NCBI RefSeq assembly: GCF_007830355.1
Contig: NZ_VLKO01000005.1
Span: 248,001-312,000, forward strand
Length of the DNA stretch: 64,000 nt
DNA from: Flavobacterium tiangeerense
GTDB taxonomy: Bacteria; Bacteroidota; Bacteroidia; Flavobacteriales; Flavobacteriaceae
Reading direction: 5' to 3'
Part shown: positions 53,087 through 61,627 of the stretch, one piece after another
Layout of the letters: each line of letters opens with the position of its first letter
Numbering within the stretch: the stretch's first letter is position 1
The notes under the pieces: generated by a model
What the model was told of the DNA's origin: nothing
Database searches by the model: none
The model's input: the letters and a program-made list of their open reading frames with translations, nothing else
Translations under genes and position numbers: made by a program

Positions 53087-54169
53087 ATGGAAAATAAGAA
53101 AGAAATGAGAAATTGGTTGGAGGCATTTAATTTGACCCACCCATTAGTGATAGCAGGGCCATGTAGCGCTGAAACCGAAGAGCAAGTGTTGAAAATTGCA
53201 CATGAGTTAAAAGATTCAGATGTAAGTATTTTTAGAGCAGGAATCTGGAAACCAAGAACGCGTCCAGGAGGATTTGAAGGCGTGGGGGAAATAGGTTTGA
53301 AATGGTTGAAGAAAGCCAAAGAAGAAACAGGTTTGCTAATGGGAACTGAGGTAGCCAATGCTGCACACGTAAAATTAGCTTTAGAATATGACATTGATGT
53401 CTTGTGGATAGGTGCTAGAACAACGGTAAATCCTTTTGCGGTTCAGGAAATTGCTGATGCATTAGCAGGAACAAAGAAAATTGTTTTAGTAAAAAATCCT
53501 GTAAACCCAGATTTATCATTGTGGTTAGGTGGTGTAGAGCGTTTGTACAATGCAGGAATTGAGAAATTAGGAGTAATTCACAGAGGATTTTCGACTTACG
53601 AGAAAACCAAATACCGTAATATTCCAGAATGGCAAATAGCTATTGAACTGCAAAATAAATTCCCTGACTTGCCATTGATTATTGATCCTTCACACATTAC
53701 TGGTGATCGCAAAATGATCTTAGAGGTTACGCAAGAAGCATTAGATTTGAATTACGATGGGATGATTATTGAAACGCATATTGATCCAGATAATGCCTGG
53801 AGTGATGCGGCACAGCAAGTAACACCAGATGCATTGAAACAAATTTTTATTGATTTGAAAGTGAGAAAAACGGATGATGTATCAGATGATTTTACACAGA
53901 AAATGAAAAAATTAAGAGCTAATATTGACGTTTTAGATGCTACTTTGCTAGAGCTTTTAGGCAAACGTATGAAAGTAGCTGATGAAATTGGTTTGGTTAA
54001 AAAAGCAGCCAACGTAGCAGTCCTACAAAATAACCGTTGGAACGAAATTTTAGGTAAAATGATTTTAGATGGAGAAACAAAAGGACTTTCAGAAGAGTTT
54101 GTTTTAAAATTATTCAAAGCCATTCACCAAGAAAGTATCAGCCATCAAGATAAGGTGTTGAATGCATAA
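53087..54169 (+). CDS. DAHP synthase fused to type II chorismate mutase
   Basis: A 360-residue bifunctional enzyme. Residues about 1-255 are a 3-deoxy-7-phosphoheptulonate synthase of the KDO8P-synthase-like type (AGPCSAET at 23-30; GIWKPRTRPGGFEGVG; RGFSTYEKTKYRN; IDPSHITGDR). Residues about 265-360 are an AroQ chorismate mutase (MKKLRANIDVLDATLLELLGKRM). It thus catalyses the first shikimate-pathway step and the branch step to prephenate. The fusion lets prephenate or chorismate feed back on DAHP synthesis, as known for such proteins in other bacteria. A terminator follows. Confidence 0.95.
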   Translation: MENKKEMRNWLEAFNLTHPLVIAGPCSAETEEQVLKIAHELKDSDVSIFRAGIWKPRTRPGGFEGVGEIGLKWLKKAKEETGLLMGTEVANAAHVKLALEYDIDVLWIGARTTVNPFAVQEIADALAGTKKIVLVKNPVNPDLSLWLGGVERLYNAGIEKLGVIHRGFSTYEKTKYRNIPEWQIAIELQNKFPDLPLIIDPSHITGDRKMILEVTQEALDLNYDGMIIETHIDPDNAWSDAAQQVTPDALKQIFIDLKVRKTDDVSDDFTQKMKKLRANIDVLDATLLELLGKRMKVADEIGLVKKAANVAVLQNNRWNEILGKMILDGETKGLSEEFVLKLFKAIHQESISHQDKVLNA

Positions 54170-54192
54170 TTTTTTTTCTAAATAAATAATAA

Positions 54193-54221
54193 AAACCTAC
54201 AATTTACTTGTAGGTTTTTTT
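54193..54221 (+). terminator. Intrinsic terminator ending the aromatic operon
   Basis: AAACCTACAA (54193-54202) pairs perfectly with TTGTAGGTTT (54208-54217), then T. Confidence 0.92.
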
Positions 54222-54263
54222 GTAATATTGGCGCACCAATTTTAAAATAAAAAAATATAATTT

Positions 54264-54929
54264 ATGAAGCTTTCATTAATGCCTTTGAATCTTAGTTTTA
54301 AAACTCTTTTTGTTTTTATTTGCTTACTATTAGCTGCACAGAGTTTCTCACAAGAGAAGCAAATTTATGAATCCCCTAATATGGCAACGCTAATTGCAGA
54401 CCACAAAACGGTTGCTATTTTACCTGTAAATGCAACAATTGCTTACAAAAAATTGCCAAAAGGATATTCTGATCAATCAAGAAAAGATGAAGAAAAAAGT
54501 ATGAGTTTGCAAATGCAGAGCGGACTTTACACTTATTTGTTAAGAAAATCTTCGGATTTTACAGTTGAAGTTCAAGATGTTGAAAGAACAAATATGTTAT
54601 TAAAAAAAGCAAATCAGTATGAAAATTTTTCAGAAATTGCTCCTGAGGATTTAGCAAAAACATTAGGTGTTGATGCTGTTATTAAATGTTCTTACGCATA
54701 TGAAAAAACTGGAAGTGAAGGCGTAGCAATTGTAAAAACATTATTAATAGGTTTTGGAACTGGCAAAGTTGCAACAGGTGGATTAACAATGCAAATTAAT
54801 AATGGAACTGATGGAGGATTAGTGTGGAGATTTTATAAACAAATGGCTGAAGATGTTATGAGTTCACCAGCAGCTATGATGGAAAGAATGATGCGAAAAG
54901 TGGGGAGGAATTTTCCTTATCAAAAGTAA
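54264..54929 (+). CDS. Exported protein with CsgG/LpoB-like fold features, unknown
   Basis: A 221-residue protein with a signal region (hydrophobic LFVFICLLLAAQSFSQ, residues about 16-30). Mature features are KTVAILPVNATIAY, then LQSGLYTYLLR-like helix residues (LQMQSGLYTYLLRK), DVERTNMLLKKAN, and EDLAKTLGVDAVIKCSYAYE. The order AILPV, helix, 'GVDAVI' strand resembles the CsgG/LpoB/GNA1162-type outer-membrane accessory proteins. I do not recognise a specific family. It is monocistronic, with terminators on both sides. Confidence 0.7.
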   Translation: MKLSLMPLNLSFKTLFVFICLLLAAQSFSQEKQIYESPNMATLIADHKTVAILPVNATIAYKKLPKGYSDQSRKDEEKSMSLQMQSGLYTYLLRKSSDFTVEVQDVERTNMLLKKANQYENFSEIAPEDLAKTLGVDAVIKCSYAYEKTGSEGVAIVKTLLIGFGTGKVATGGLTMQINNGTDGGLVWRFYKQMAEDVMSSPAAMMERMMRKVGRNFPYQK

Positions 54930-54951
54930 AATCAGTTTTTTTAAAATTTAT

Positions 54952-54985
54952 ATCCCTTTGACATAATGAAGTTAAAGGGATTTTT
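54952..54985 (+). terminator. Terminator after the 54264-54929 gene
   Basis: ATCCCTTT (54952-54959) pairs with AAAGGGAT (54974-54981), followed by T. Confidence 0.75.
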
Positions 54986-55054
54986 GTTTTTGGATGCCAT
55001 AAAAAAACTCCAAATTTTATCTCGAAGTGTCGGGATAAACTTGAAACAATATTT

Positions 55055-55062
55055 TACCTTTG
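55055..55062 (+). promoter_or_regulatory. Promoter -7 box very close to the rsgA start
   Basis: TACCTTTG (55055-55062) fits TAnnTTTG and ends four bases before the rsgA ATG at 55067, so the transcript may start at or next to the start codon. Confidence 0.45.
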
Positions 55063-55066
55063 TCCT

Positions 55067-56044
55067 ATGACAGGAATCGTTTATAAATCTACAGGAAGTT
55101 GGTACACCGTAAAATCCGAGCAAGGAGATTTTATAGAATGCCGTATGAAAGGGAAATTTCGGATTAAGGGAATAAAAAGTACCAATCCCATTGCAGTAGG
55201 CGATGTGGTAGATTATGAACTCGAGGAAACTTCAGATGCGGTTACGGGTACCATTTTTAATATTCATGACAGAAAAAATTACATCGTACGCAAGTCGGTT
55301 AATTTATCGCATCAAATGCATATTATAGCCTCAAATATTGATCGTGTTTTTTTATTGATCACTGTGAACAATCCGCCAACAACTTTTAATTTTATTGATC
55401 GATTTCTTATAACTGCGGAGGCGTACGGAATTGAAACGGTTTTGGTGTTTAATAAAATTGACACTTTTGACGAGGCTACCTTAGACGAGCAATTGTACAT
55501 GCAGCATGTGTACCAGCAAATAGGATATGCTTGTTTGCGCGTGTCCTCAACTGAAATGAAAGGAATTGAGGAATTAAAAGCCTTGATGATAGGAAAAGTA
55601 AGCATGTTCTCTGGGCATTCAGGTGTGGGAAAATCTACATTGGTAAACGCTATGGAGCCTGCGTTGCATTTGAAAACAAAAACCATTTCAGACGCCAGTA
55701 AACAAGGACAACATACCACAACTTTTGCTGAAATGTATGATTTATCTTTTGGCGCCAGCATTATAGATACGCCCGGAATCAAAGGGTTTGGGATGGTAGA
55801 TATGGAGCCGGCTGAAATTAGTGGTTATTTCCCCGAGTTTTTTAAATTGAAAGAGCAATGCAAGTTCAATAATTGTTTGCATAAAGAAGAGCCTAAGTGC
55901 GCCATAAAAGAAGCATTAGATCGAGATGAAATTGCTTGGTCACGCTACAACAGTTACCTTAAAATTTTAGAAGGTGACGATGAACATTACCGAACTGACA
56001 TTCATAACGAAGATCGAATTATAAGCGATAAAACTAGAGAGTAA
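55067..56044 (+). CDS. rsgA: Ribosome small-subunit-dependent GTPase A
   Basis: A 325-residue circularly permuted GTPase that helps 30S maturation. An N-terminal OB fold (GIVYKSTGSWYTVKSEQGDF) is followed by the G domain in permuted order: VFNKID (G4), then GHSGVGKSTLVNA (G1), then DTPGIKGFG (G3). The zinc site is CKFNNCLHKEEPKC near residues 265-278. Length is typical. It precedes dtd, with an inverted repeat in the gap. Confidence 0.96.
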   Translation: MTGIVYKSTGSWYTVKSEQGDFIECRMKGKFRIKGIKSTNPIAVGDVVDYELEETSDAVTGTIFNIHDRKNYIVRKSVNLSHQMHIIASNIDRVFLLITVNNPPTTFNFIDRFLITAEAYGIETVLVFNKIDTFDEATLDEQLYMQHVYQQIGYACLRVSSTEMKGIEELKALMIGKVSMFSGHSGVGKSTLVNAMEPALHLKTKTISDASKQGQHTTTFAEMYDLSFGASIIDTPGIKGFGMVDMEPAEISGYFPEFFKLKEQCKFNNCLHKEEPKCAIKEALDRDEIAWSRYNSYLKILEGDDEHYRTDIHNEDRIISDKTRE

Positions 56045-56051
56045 TATTTTT

Positions 56052-56120
56052 AAAAGTCATAATTAACGAAAGATATAGATTTTTTTACTTTCGACTTTAA
56101 GACTTTGTAACTTTATGACT
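56052..56120. repeat. AAGTC/GACTT hairpin repeat between rsgA and dtd
   Basis: AAAAGTCATAA at the left faces CTTTATGACT at the right, with TTTCGACTTTAAGACTTTG inside. It is the third copy of the family seen at 8791 and 45333. Confidence 0.6.
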
Positions 56121-56125
56121 GATTA

Positions 56126-56578
56126 ATGAAAGTAGTAATCCAAAGAGTTTCTCAAGCTTCAGTCACAATTGACAATCAAATTGTAGCTAATATTCAAAAA
56201 GGATTGTTAGTGTTGGTTGGTATAGAAGATGCGGATACGCATGAAGATAGCAGCTGGCTGAGTTCTAAAATTGTCAATCTCCGGATCTTTGGAGATGAAA
56301 ACGATGTTATGAATCGTTCTATAAAAGATATCAGTGGCGATATTATTGTGGTGTCGCAATTTACCCTTCATGCCTTAACTAAAAAAGGCAATCGCCCATC
56401 TTATATTAAAGCATCAAAGCCAGAAATAGCAGTTCCTCTGTATGAACAATTTGTTGCCCAAATAGAACAAGATCTTAGCAAAAAAGTACAAACCGGAGTT
56501 TTTGGTGCCGATATGAAAGTACAATTATTAAACGATGGACCTGTAACCATTATCATAGACAGTAAAAATAAAGAGTAA
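56126..56578 (+). CDS. dtd: D-aminoacyl-tRNA deacylase
   Basis: A 150-residue Dtd protein that removes D-amino acids from mischarged tRNA. MKVVIQRVSQASVTIDNQIV, the SQFTLHALTKKGNRPSY motif and the GPVTIIIDS C-terminal motif are all present. It belongs to a run of housekeeping genes: its stop is one base before the ATG of the MazG-like gene, so these two are coupled. Confidence 0.96.
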   Translation: MKVVIQRVSQASVTIDNQIVANIQKGLLVLVGIEDADTHEDSSWLSSKIVNLRIFGDENDVMNRSIKDISGDIIVVSQFTLHALTKKGNRPSYIKASKPEIAVPLYEQFVAQIEQDLSKKVQTGVFGADMKVQLLNDGPVTIIIDSKNKE

Positions 56579-56579
56579 T

Positions 56580-56906
56580 ATGAACATAAAAAACGCACAA
56601 CTAGACGTAGATACCTGGATCAAAGAACATGGTGTTCGTTACTTTAACGAATTAACTAATATGGCACAACTTACCGAAGAGGTAGGCGAAGTAGCCCGTA
56701 TTATTGCCCGCCGGTACGGTGAACAGTCTGAAAAAGAAAGTGATAAAAATAAAGATCTTGGCGAAGAATTAGCAGATGTGGTTTTTGTAGTCTTGTGTTT
56801 AGCCAATCAAACGGGGATTGACTTACAAACTGCTTTTGATAAAAAGATGGATTTAAAATCCATAAGAGATAAAGACCGTCACAAAAACAACGAGAAACTA
56901 AAATAA
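56580..56906 (+). CDS. MazG-like nucleotide pyrophosphohydrolase
   Basis: A 108-residue all-alpha NTP pyrophosphohydrolase. The metal-binding acidic motif is LTEEVGEVARIIARRYGE near residues 31-48, with the second acidic helix in DLGEELADVVFVVLCLANQTGIDL. It probably cleans the nucleotide pool of non-canonical NTPs; the exact substrate is not readable. It starts one base after the dtd stop. Confidence 0.9.
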   Translation: MNIKNAQLDVDTWIKEHGVRYFNELTNMAQLTEEVGEVARIIARRYGEQSEKESDKNKDLGEELADVVFVVLCLANQTGIDLQTAFDKKMDLKSIRDKDRHKNNEKLK

Positions 56907-57006
56907 TTTGTGTTGCTTTAATTATGAATTATAAATGTGGAGTGGTAAATTGCGAACTTGAATTATACCACTTATAATTCCTAATTCACAACTCATAATT
57001 ACAAAA

Positions 57007-58248
57007 ATGAATTTAAAAGTAACTACGAATTCACCTTTTACGATTGACGATGTACAATTAAACATAACAGGTTCCAAAAGCGAAACCAACCGTCTACTAT
57101 TGTTGAAGGCTTTGTTTCCTACTATTACGCTCAATAACACCTCTAATTCTGATGATAGCGAGGTCATGCAAAAAGCCTTGAAAGGCCATGCAGAAATAGT
57201 TGATATTCATCATGCAGGAACGGCCATGCGATTCTTGACGGCGTATTATGCAGTGCATGAAGGTCTCGAGGTAATACTGACCGGTTCTCAACGCATGACG
57301 GAACGTCCGATACAAGTTTTGGTCGAAGCGCTACAACAATTAGGAGCCGTAATATCATACGAGAAAGAAGTAGGTTATCCGCCCATCAAAATTAGTGGGC
57401 AAAAAATAACGGCCTCAAAAGTGTCCATCCCAGCTAATGTAAGTAGTCAGTATATTTCTGCTTTGTTATTGGTGGCACCAAAATTAGAGAACGGAATCGA
57501 AATTACGTTGGTAGGTGAAATCACCTCCGTTCCCTACATCAAAATGACATTAGCATTATTGAATGATTTAGAGGTAAAAACTAGGTTTGAAGGCAATGTA
57601 ATTACGGTTTATCCTAAGAAAGAAGTAGCTGCAAAATCCATGATAGTGGAATCTGACTGGAGTTCGGCATCGTATTTTTTCAGTCTAGTAGCACTTTCCA
57701 GTAAGGCTTCAATAACCTTAAAAAGTTACAAACAAGATAGTCTTCAAGGCGATTCCGCTTTGGTCGAAATTTACAAAGAACTTGGAGTTGTTACCCATTT
57801 TAACGGGGATCAGATGACATTAAGCAAGCAATCTGATTTTAAGCTGCCAGAACAAATCAGTTTTGAATTAAACAACACACCTGACATAGCTCAAACCATT
57901 GTGGTTACTTGCCTTGGTTTAGGAATTGGCTGTCACCTTACAGGACTTCATACTTTAAAAATTAAAGAAACAGATAGGCTAGAAGCACTGCGAATTGAAT
58001 TAACAAAATTAGGAGCAACTATTTCAGTGACACACGATAGTTTAACGCTTATAGCAACAAAGCAATGTATCCCAAATGTATCTATAGCCACTTATAATGA
58101 TCACCGCATGGCAATGGCATTTGCACCGCTTGCCATAAAAGTTCCTATAATTATTGAAAATGCCGAAGTAGTTTCAAAATCATATCCTGATTTTTGGGAT
58201 GATTTAAGAACAATTGGGTTGCATTGTCAAGATGAAATGGCCCTCTAA
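57007..58248 (+). CDS. aroA: 3-Phosphoshikimate 1-carboxyvinyltransferase (EPSP synthase)
   Basis: A 413-residue EPSP synthase of the shikimate pathway. The substrate loop GSKSETNRLLLLKAL lies near residues 22-36. HAGTAMRFLTAYYA carries the GTAMR motif, LTGSQRMTERPI follows, and KETDRLEALRIELTKLG and YNDHRMAMAFAPLA are near the C-terminus. It lies a few genes from the Phe/Tyr operon. The 100 nt upstream contain an AT-rich inverted repeat (AATTATGAATTATAA...CTCATAATT). Confidence 0.95.
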   Translation: MNLKVTTNSPFTIDDVQLNITGSKSETNRLLLLKALFPTITLNNTSNSDDSEVMQKALKGHAEIVDIHHAGTAMRFLTAYYAVHEGLEVILTGSQRMTERPIQVLVEALQQLGAVISYEKEVGYPPIKISGQKITASKVSIPANVSSQYISALLLVAPKLENGIEITLVGEITSVPYIKMTLALLNDLEVKTRFEGNVITVYPKKEVAAKSMIVESDWSSASYFFSLVALSSKASITLKSYKQDSLQGDSALVEIYKELGVVTHFNGDQMTLSKQSDFKLPEQISFELNNTPDIAQTIVVTCLGLGIGCHLTGLHTLKIKETDRLEALRIELTKLGATISVTHDSLTLIATKQCIPNVSIATYNDHRMAMAFAPLAIKVPIIIENAEVVSKSYPDFWDDLRTIGLHCQDEMAL

Positions 58249-58310
58249 GTGCCCGCTAAACAACGACTTTTAAAAATAAACCCTAAAACACTTGACAACG
58301 CCTGTCTCAC

Positions 58311-58332
58311 AATCGTATATTTGCATACGATT
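58311..58332 (+). promoter_or_regulatory. Promoter box and palindrome upstream of queA
   Basis: AATCGTAT (58311-58318) and ATACGATT (58325-58332) are perfect 8-bp inverted arms. Across the centre, TATATTTG (58316-58323) fits the -7 box TAnnTTTG, with TTG at 58292-58294 as -33. A regulator binding the palindrome would block the promoter. Confidence 0.5.
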
Positions 58333-58389
58333 TATATCTGGTATCATTTAAATAGGTACTGCATAAATCATAACATATAACTTTTTCAA

Positions 58390-59439
58390 ATGAAATTATC
58401 ACATTTTCAATTCGATTTACCAAAAGAACTTCTTGCAGAGTATCCTGCCGAAAACAGAGACGAAGCACGTTTAATGGTTATTGACCGTAAAAAACAAACC
58501 ATAGAACACAAAATGTTCAAAGATGTTATCGATTATTTTGACGAAGGCGATGTCTTAATTTTAAATAATACTAAAGTTTTTCCGGCTCGTTTGTACGGAA
58601 ATAAAGAAAAAACTGGAGCAAGAATCGAAGTGTTTTTATTGAGAGAATTAAACTCTGAGCAAAGACTTTGGGATGTTCTTGTTGATCCAGCTCGTAAAAT
58701 TAGAATTGGAAACAAACTATATTTTGGTGACGATGACTCTCTAGTTGCTGAGGTTATTGACAATACTACTTCTCGCGGTAGAACGCTACGTTTTTTATAT
58801 GACGGTTCATACGAGGAATTCCGTAATAAATTAACAGAACTTGGTGAAACTCCAATCCCTAAATACATTTCTAGAGATGTAACTCCTGAGGATGCAGAGC
58901 GTTACCAAACTATCTATGCTAAAGAAGAAGGTTCAGTAGCAGCACCTACAGCTGGTTTGCATTTCTCTAAACATTTATTGAAAAAACTAGAAATAAAAGG
59001 AATCAATTTTGCTGAGGTTACGCTTCACGTAGGCTTAGGAACTTTTAATCCTGTTGAGGTTGAAGATTTATCGAAACACAAAATGGATTCTGAGGAATTA
59101 AAAATTACTCAAGGAGCCTGTGATATCGTAAACGCAGCTAAAGCTAAAAAGAAACGCATTTGTTGTGTAGGGACAACTTCTATGCGCGCTGTAGAAAGTT
59201 CTGTTTCATCACAAAACACACTTAATCCGTTTGACGGATGGACAAATAAATTTGTTTTTCCACCGCATGATTTTGCTATCCCAACGTGTATGATCACTAA
59301 TTTTCATACTCCAAAATCAACTTTATTAATGATGATTTCTGCTTTTTGTGGACACGATTTAATGAAAAGAGCATATGCCGAAGCAATCGAAGAGAAATAT
59401 AAGTTTTACTCTTACGGTGATGCCATGTTGATTCTATAA
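58390..59439 (+). CDS. queA: S-adenosylmethionine:tRNA ribosyltransferase-isomerase
   Basis: A 349-residue QueA, which uses SAM to build epoxyqueuosine in tRNA. It begins [30 protein letters not shown], and [36 protein letters not shown] and [13 protein letters not shown] are all signature segments. It has its own promoter and terminator. No other queuosine gene is in the window. Confidence 0.97.
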   Translation: MKLSHFQFDLPKELLAEYPAENRDEARLMVIDRKKQTIEHKMFKDVIDYFDEGDVLILNNTKVFPARLYGNKEKTGARIEVFLLRELNSEQRLWDVLVDPARKIRIGNKLYFGDDDSLVAEVIDNTTSRGRTLRFLYDGSYEEFRNKLTELGETPIPKYISRDVTPEDAERYQTIYAKEEGSVAAPTAGLHFSKHLLKKLEIKGINFAEVTLHVGLGTFNPVEVEDLSKHKMDSEELKITQGACDIVNAAKAKKKRICCVGTTSMRAVESSVSSQNTLNPFDGWTNKFVFPPHDFAIPTCMITNFHTPKSTLLMMISAFCGHDLMKRAYAEAIEEKYKFYSYGDAMLIL

Positions 59440-59466
59440 TACAACATAATCATATCATAAGTATTA

Positions 59467-59496
59467 AATCTCGTCATTCGTGGCGAGATTTTTTTT
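59467..59496 (+). terminator. Intrinsic terminator after queA
   Basis: AATCTCG (59467-59473) pairs with CGAGATT (59484-59490), then T to 59496. Confidence 0.85.
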
Positions 59497-59594
59497 GGTG
59501 TGACCCTCCCAGAAAAAGGTCGGGTCGGGCTATCCGCTTTATCTTTATTTTCTTAAAGAAAGAAAATAAAGGATGCCGCTGTTATCCCTCACAC
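59497..59594 (-). repeat. Intergenic palindromic repeat, copy F
   Basis: On the minus strand: GTGAGGGATAACAGCGGCAT, CCTTTATTTTCTTT...AAAGAAAATAAAG core, AGATAAAGCGGATAGCCCGA, CCCGACC, and GGGAGGGTCACACC. It shares long ends with copy D. The rest of the 313-nt gap before kynU is unremarkable. Confidence 0.75.
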
Positions 59595-59752
59595 TAACTC
59601 GTCCGTCAATCTCGATCCTCTTCTATCAGGATTTTTAATGATAAAGCTCGGTTCTAACTCTGGTTTTTGGGATTTCATGAAGTTCCTAATTCGTTTAAAC
59701 ACTTGCTACTATCGCTGCATTTTTTGTACATTTACAAATCTAAACCGAAAGT

Positions 59753-61051
59753 ATGAAATTTCAAAATACCCTTGAATTTGCAAGGCAACTAGATATCCAA
59801 GATCCTTTAAACAAATACCAAGAGGAATTTATATTTCCGCAAGTAAACGGAAAAAAAGTAATTTATTTTACTGGAAATTCACTTGGATTACAACCCAAAC
59901 GCACCAAAGCTTTTGTCGACGAAGTCATGAATGATTGGGCAAACCTTGCTGTAGAAGGACATTTTTATAGTGATAAACCATGGTGGGATTACCACGAACG
60001 TTTTGCTAATCCGTTAAGTAAAATTGTTGGAGCACTTCCTTCAGAGGTAACCGTGATGAATACCTTAACCGTGAACCTTCATTTATTAATGGTTTCTTTT
60101 TACCAACCTACAAAATCCAGATTCAAGATTATTTGTGAGGAGAAAGCATTTCCTTCGGATCAATATATGTTTCAAAGCCAAGTTGATTTTCATTCAAGAT
60201 CGGTAGGTTTTGATCCTAATGAAGCATTAGTAGAAATTAAAAGACGCGAAGGCGAACATAACATCCGTCTTGAAGATGTGTTAGCAAAAATAGAAGAAGT
60301 AGGTGATGAGTTGGCTTTGGTTCTCATTGGTGGGGTCAATTATTACACCGGTCAAGTTTTTGATATGAAAACGATAACTGCTGCAGGGCACAAAGCAGGT
60401 GCTTACGTAGGATGGGATCTGGCACATGCTGCAGGAAATGTAAAGTTAGAATTACACAATTGGAATGTAGATTTCGCTTCATGGTGCAGTTATAAATACA
60501 TGAATTCAGGGCCAGGAAATGCATCTGGTTGTTTTATTCATGAAAAGCATCATAACAATAGTGAGCTTCCAAGATTTGCAGGATGGTGGGGACATAATAA
60601 AGAACGTCGATTTAAGATGGAGCAAACTTTTGATCCCGTTCACGGTGCCGATGGTTGGCAAATTAGTAATTTACCCATATTGTCATTAGCTCCTTATTTG
60701 GCATCAGTAACTATGTTTGATGAAGTAGGTATGGATGCTCTAATTCAAAAAAGAGACAGTATTACATCGTATTTAGAGTTTATTTTACATGAAATCGATA
60801 AAGAAGTTGAGAGTACTTTTGAAATCATAACACCACAAAACCCTTTAGAAAGAGCTTCCCAACTTTCTGTCTTACTGCATGGTGAAGGCCGCAGTTTGTT
60901 TGATTATTTAATGGAAAATGGGGTAATTACAGATTGGCGTGAACCTAATGTGATTCGTTTGGCGCCTGTACCTTTATATACCTCTTATGCAGATATGTAT
61001 GAGTTTGGTCAAATTTTAAAAAAAGGAATTTTAGAGAAAGCGAGTCTATGA
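59753..61051 (+). CDS. kynU: Kynureninase
   Basis: A 432-residue PLP enzyme cleaving kynurenine to anthranilate and alanine. Landmarks are FTGNSLGLQPKRTKAFVDE near residue 40, VGWDLAHAAGNVKLELH with the PLP-ring Asp, and the PLP lysine in FASWCSYKYMNSGPG. The C-terminal part has DWREPNVIRLAPVPLYTSY. No other tryptophan-degradation gene is in the window. A short AT-rich region separates it from the lipoprotein gene. Confidence 0.96.
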   Translation: MKFQNTLEFARQLDIQDPLNKYQEEFIFPQVNGKKVIYFTGNSLGLQPKRTKAFVDEVMNDWANLAVEGHFYSDKPWWDYHERFANPLSKIVGALPSEVTVMNTLTVNLHLLMVSFYQPTKSRFKIICEEKAFPSDQYMFQSQVDFHSRSVGFDPNEALVEIKRREGEHNIRLEDVLAKIEEVGDELALVLIGGVNYYTGQVFDMKTITAAGHKAGAYVGWDLAHAAGNVKLELHNWNVDFASWCSYKYMNSGPGNASGCFIHEKHHNNSELPRFAGWWGHNKERRFKMEQTFDPVHGADGWQISNLPILSLAPYLASVTMFDEVGMDALIQKRDSITSYLEFILHEIDKEVESTFEIITPQNPLERASQLSVLLHGEGRSLFDYLMENGVITDWREPNVIRLAPVPLYTSYADMYEFGQILKKGILEKASL

Positions 61052-61138
61052 ATTATGTAAATTAAACTTGGAATTAGATAATTGAACTAGGGTTTTTATG
61101 TTGTTACTTTGTTGTTTAACAATAAAATAAAAATAATT

Positions 61139-61567
61139 ATGAAAATAGTATACTTTATGTTACTTGCTATGGCGGTAGTTTCTTGTCAAAATCAAGGTAA
61201 AATGGATGTTGCAAAAGCAAAAGCAGCAACAGTTGATTCTATGAAAGTAGAAATGGAAAAGCAAAGAGTAATTGACTCTATGCAGCAAGTAATGGTGAAA
61301 ATGGAAGAGGCTAAAGTCGAAACCCAAAAAGAAGTTGTTGTAGTTAACCAGCAAGCTCCTCAAGGAACAACAACTACAACTACGACAACTAAAAAGAAAG
61401 GTTGGAGTAGCACTGCTAAAGGAGCAGTAATTGGTGCAGGAGTAGGAGCTGCAACTGGAGCAATTATTAGTAAGAAAAAAGTGCAAGGTGCTATTATTGG
61501 TGGTGTTGCAGGTGCCGGAGTTGGCGCTGGAACTGGTGCCATTATAGATGCTAGTAAGAAAGAATAG
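61139..61567 (+). CDS. Lipoprotein with coiled segment and glycine-zipper domain
   Basis: A 142-residue protein from ATG 61139 with a lipoprotein signal (MKIVYFMLLAMAVVSC). Residues about 20-70 are charged and coiled, then comes a Thr/Lys linker (TTTTTTTTKKK), then two glycine-zipper halves (GAVIGAGVGAATGAII and GAIIGGVAGAGVGAG) near the C-terminus. Such YMGG/glycine-zipper lipoproteins are common and usually membrane-associated. Function is unknown. It is followed by a bidirectional terminator. Confidence 0.85.
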   Translation: MKIVYFMLLAMAVVSCQNQGKMDVAKAKAATVDSMKVEMEKQRVIDSMQQVMVKMEEAKVETQKEVVVVNQQAPQGTTTTTTTTKKKGWSSTAKGAVIGAGVGAATGAIISKKKVQGAIIGGVAGAGVGAGTGAIIDASKKE

Positions 61568-61585
61568 TTTATTTAGAATATAAAA

Positions 61586-61622
61586 AAAGCGTTTCAATTC
61601 TGTGAGGAGTTGAAACGCTTTT
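61586..61622. terminator. Bidirectional terminator (lipoprotein / photolyase)
   Basis: AAAGCGTTTCAA (61586-61597) pairs with TTGAAACGCTTT, ending at 61621, with A and T runs outside. Confidence 0.88.
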
Positions 61623-61627
61623 CTAGT

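Noticed and set aside
61160..61597. Long antisense ORF opposite the glycine-zipper lipoprotein
   Set aside because: Its Ser/Cys-rich translation mirrors the Ala/Gly-rich sense gene, which has a signal peptide and a terminator.
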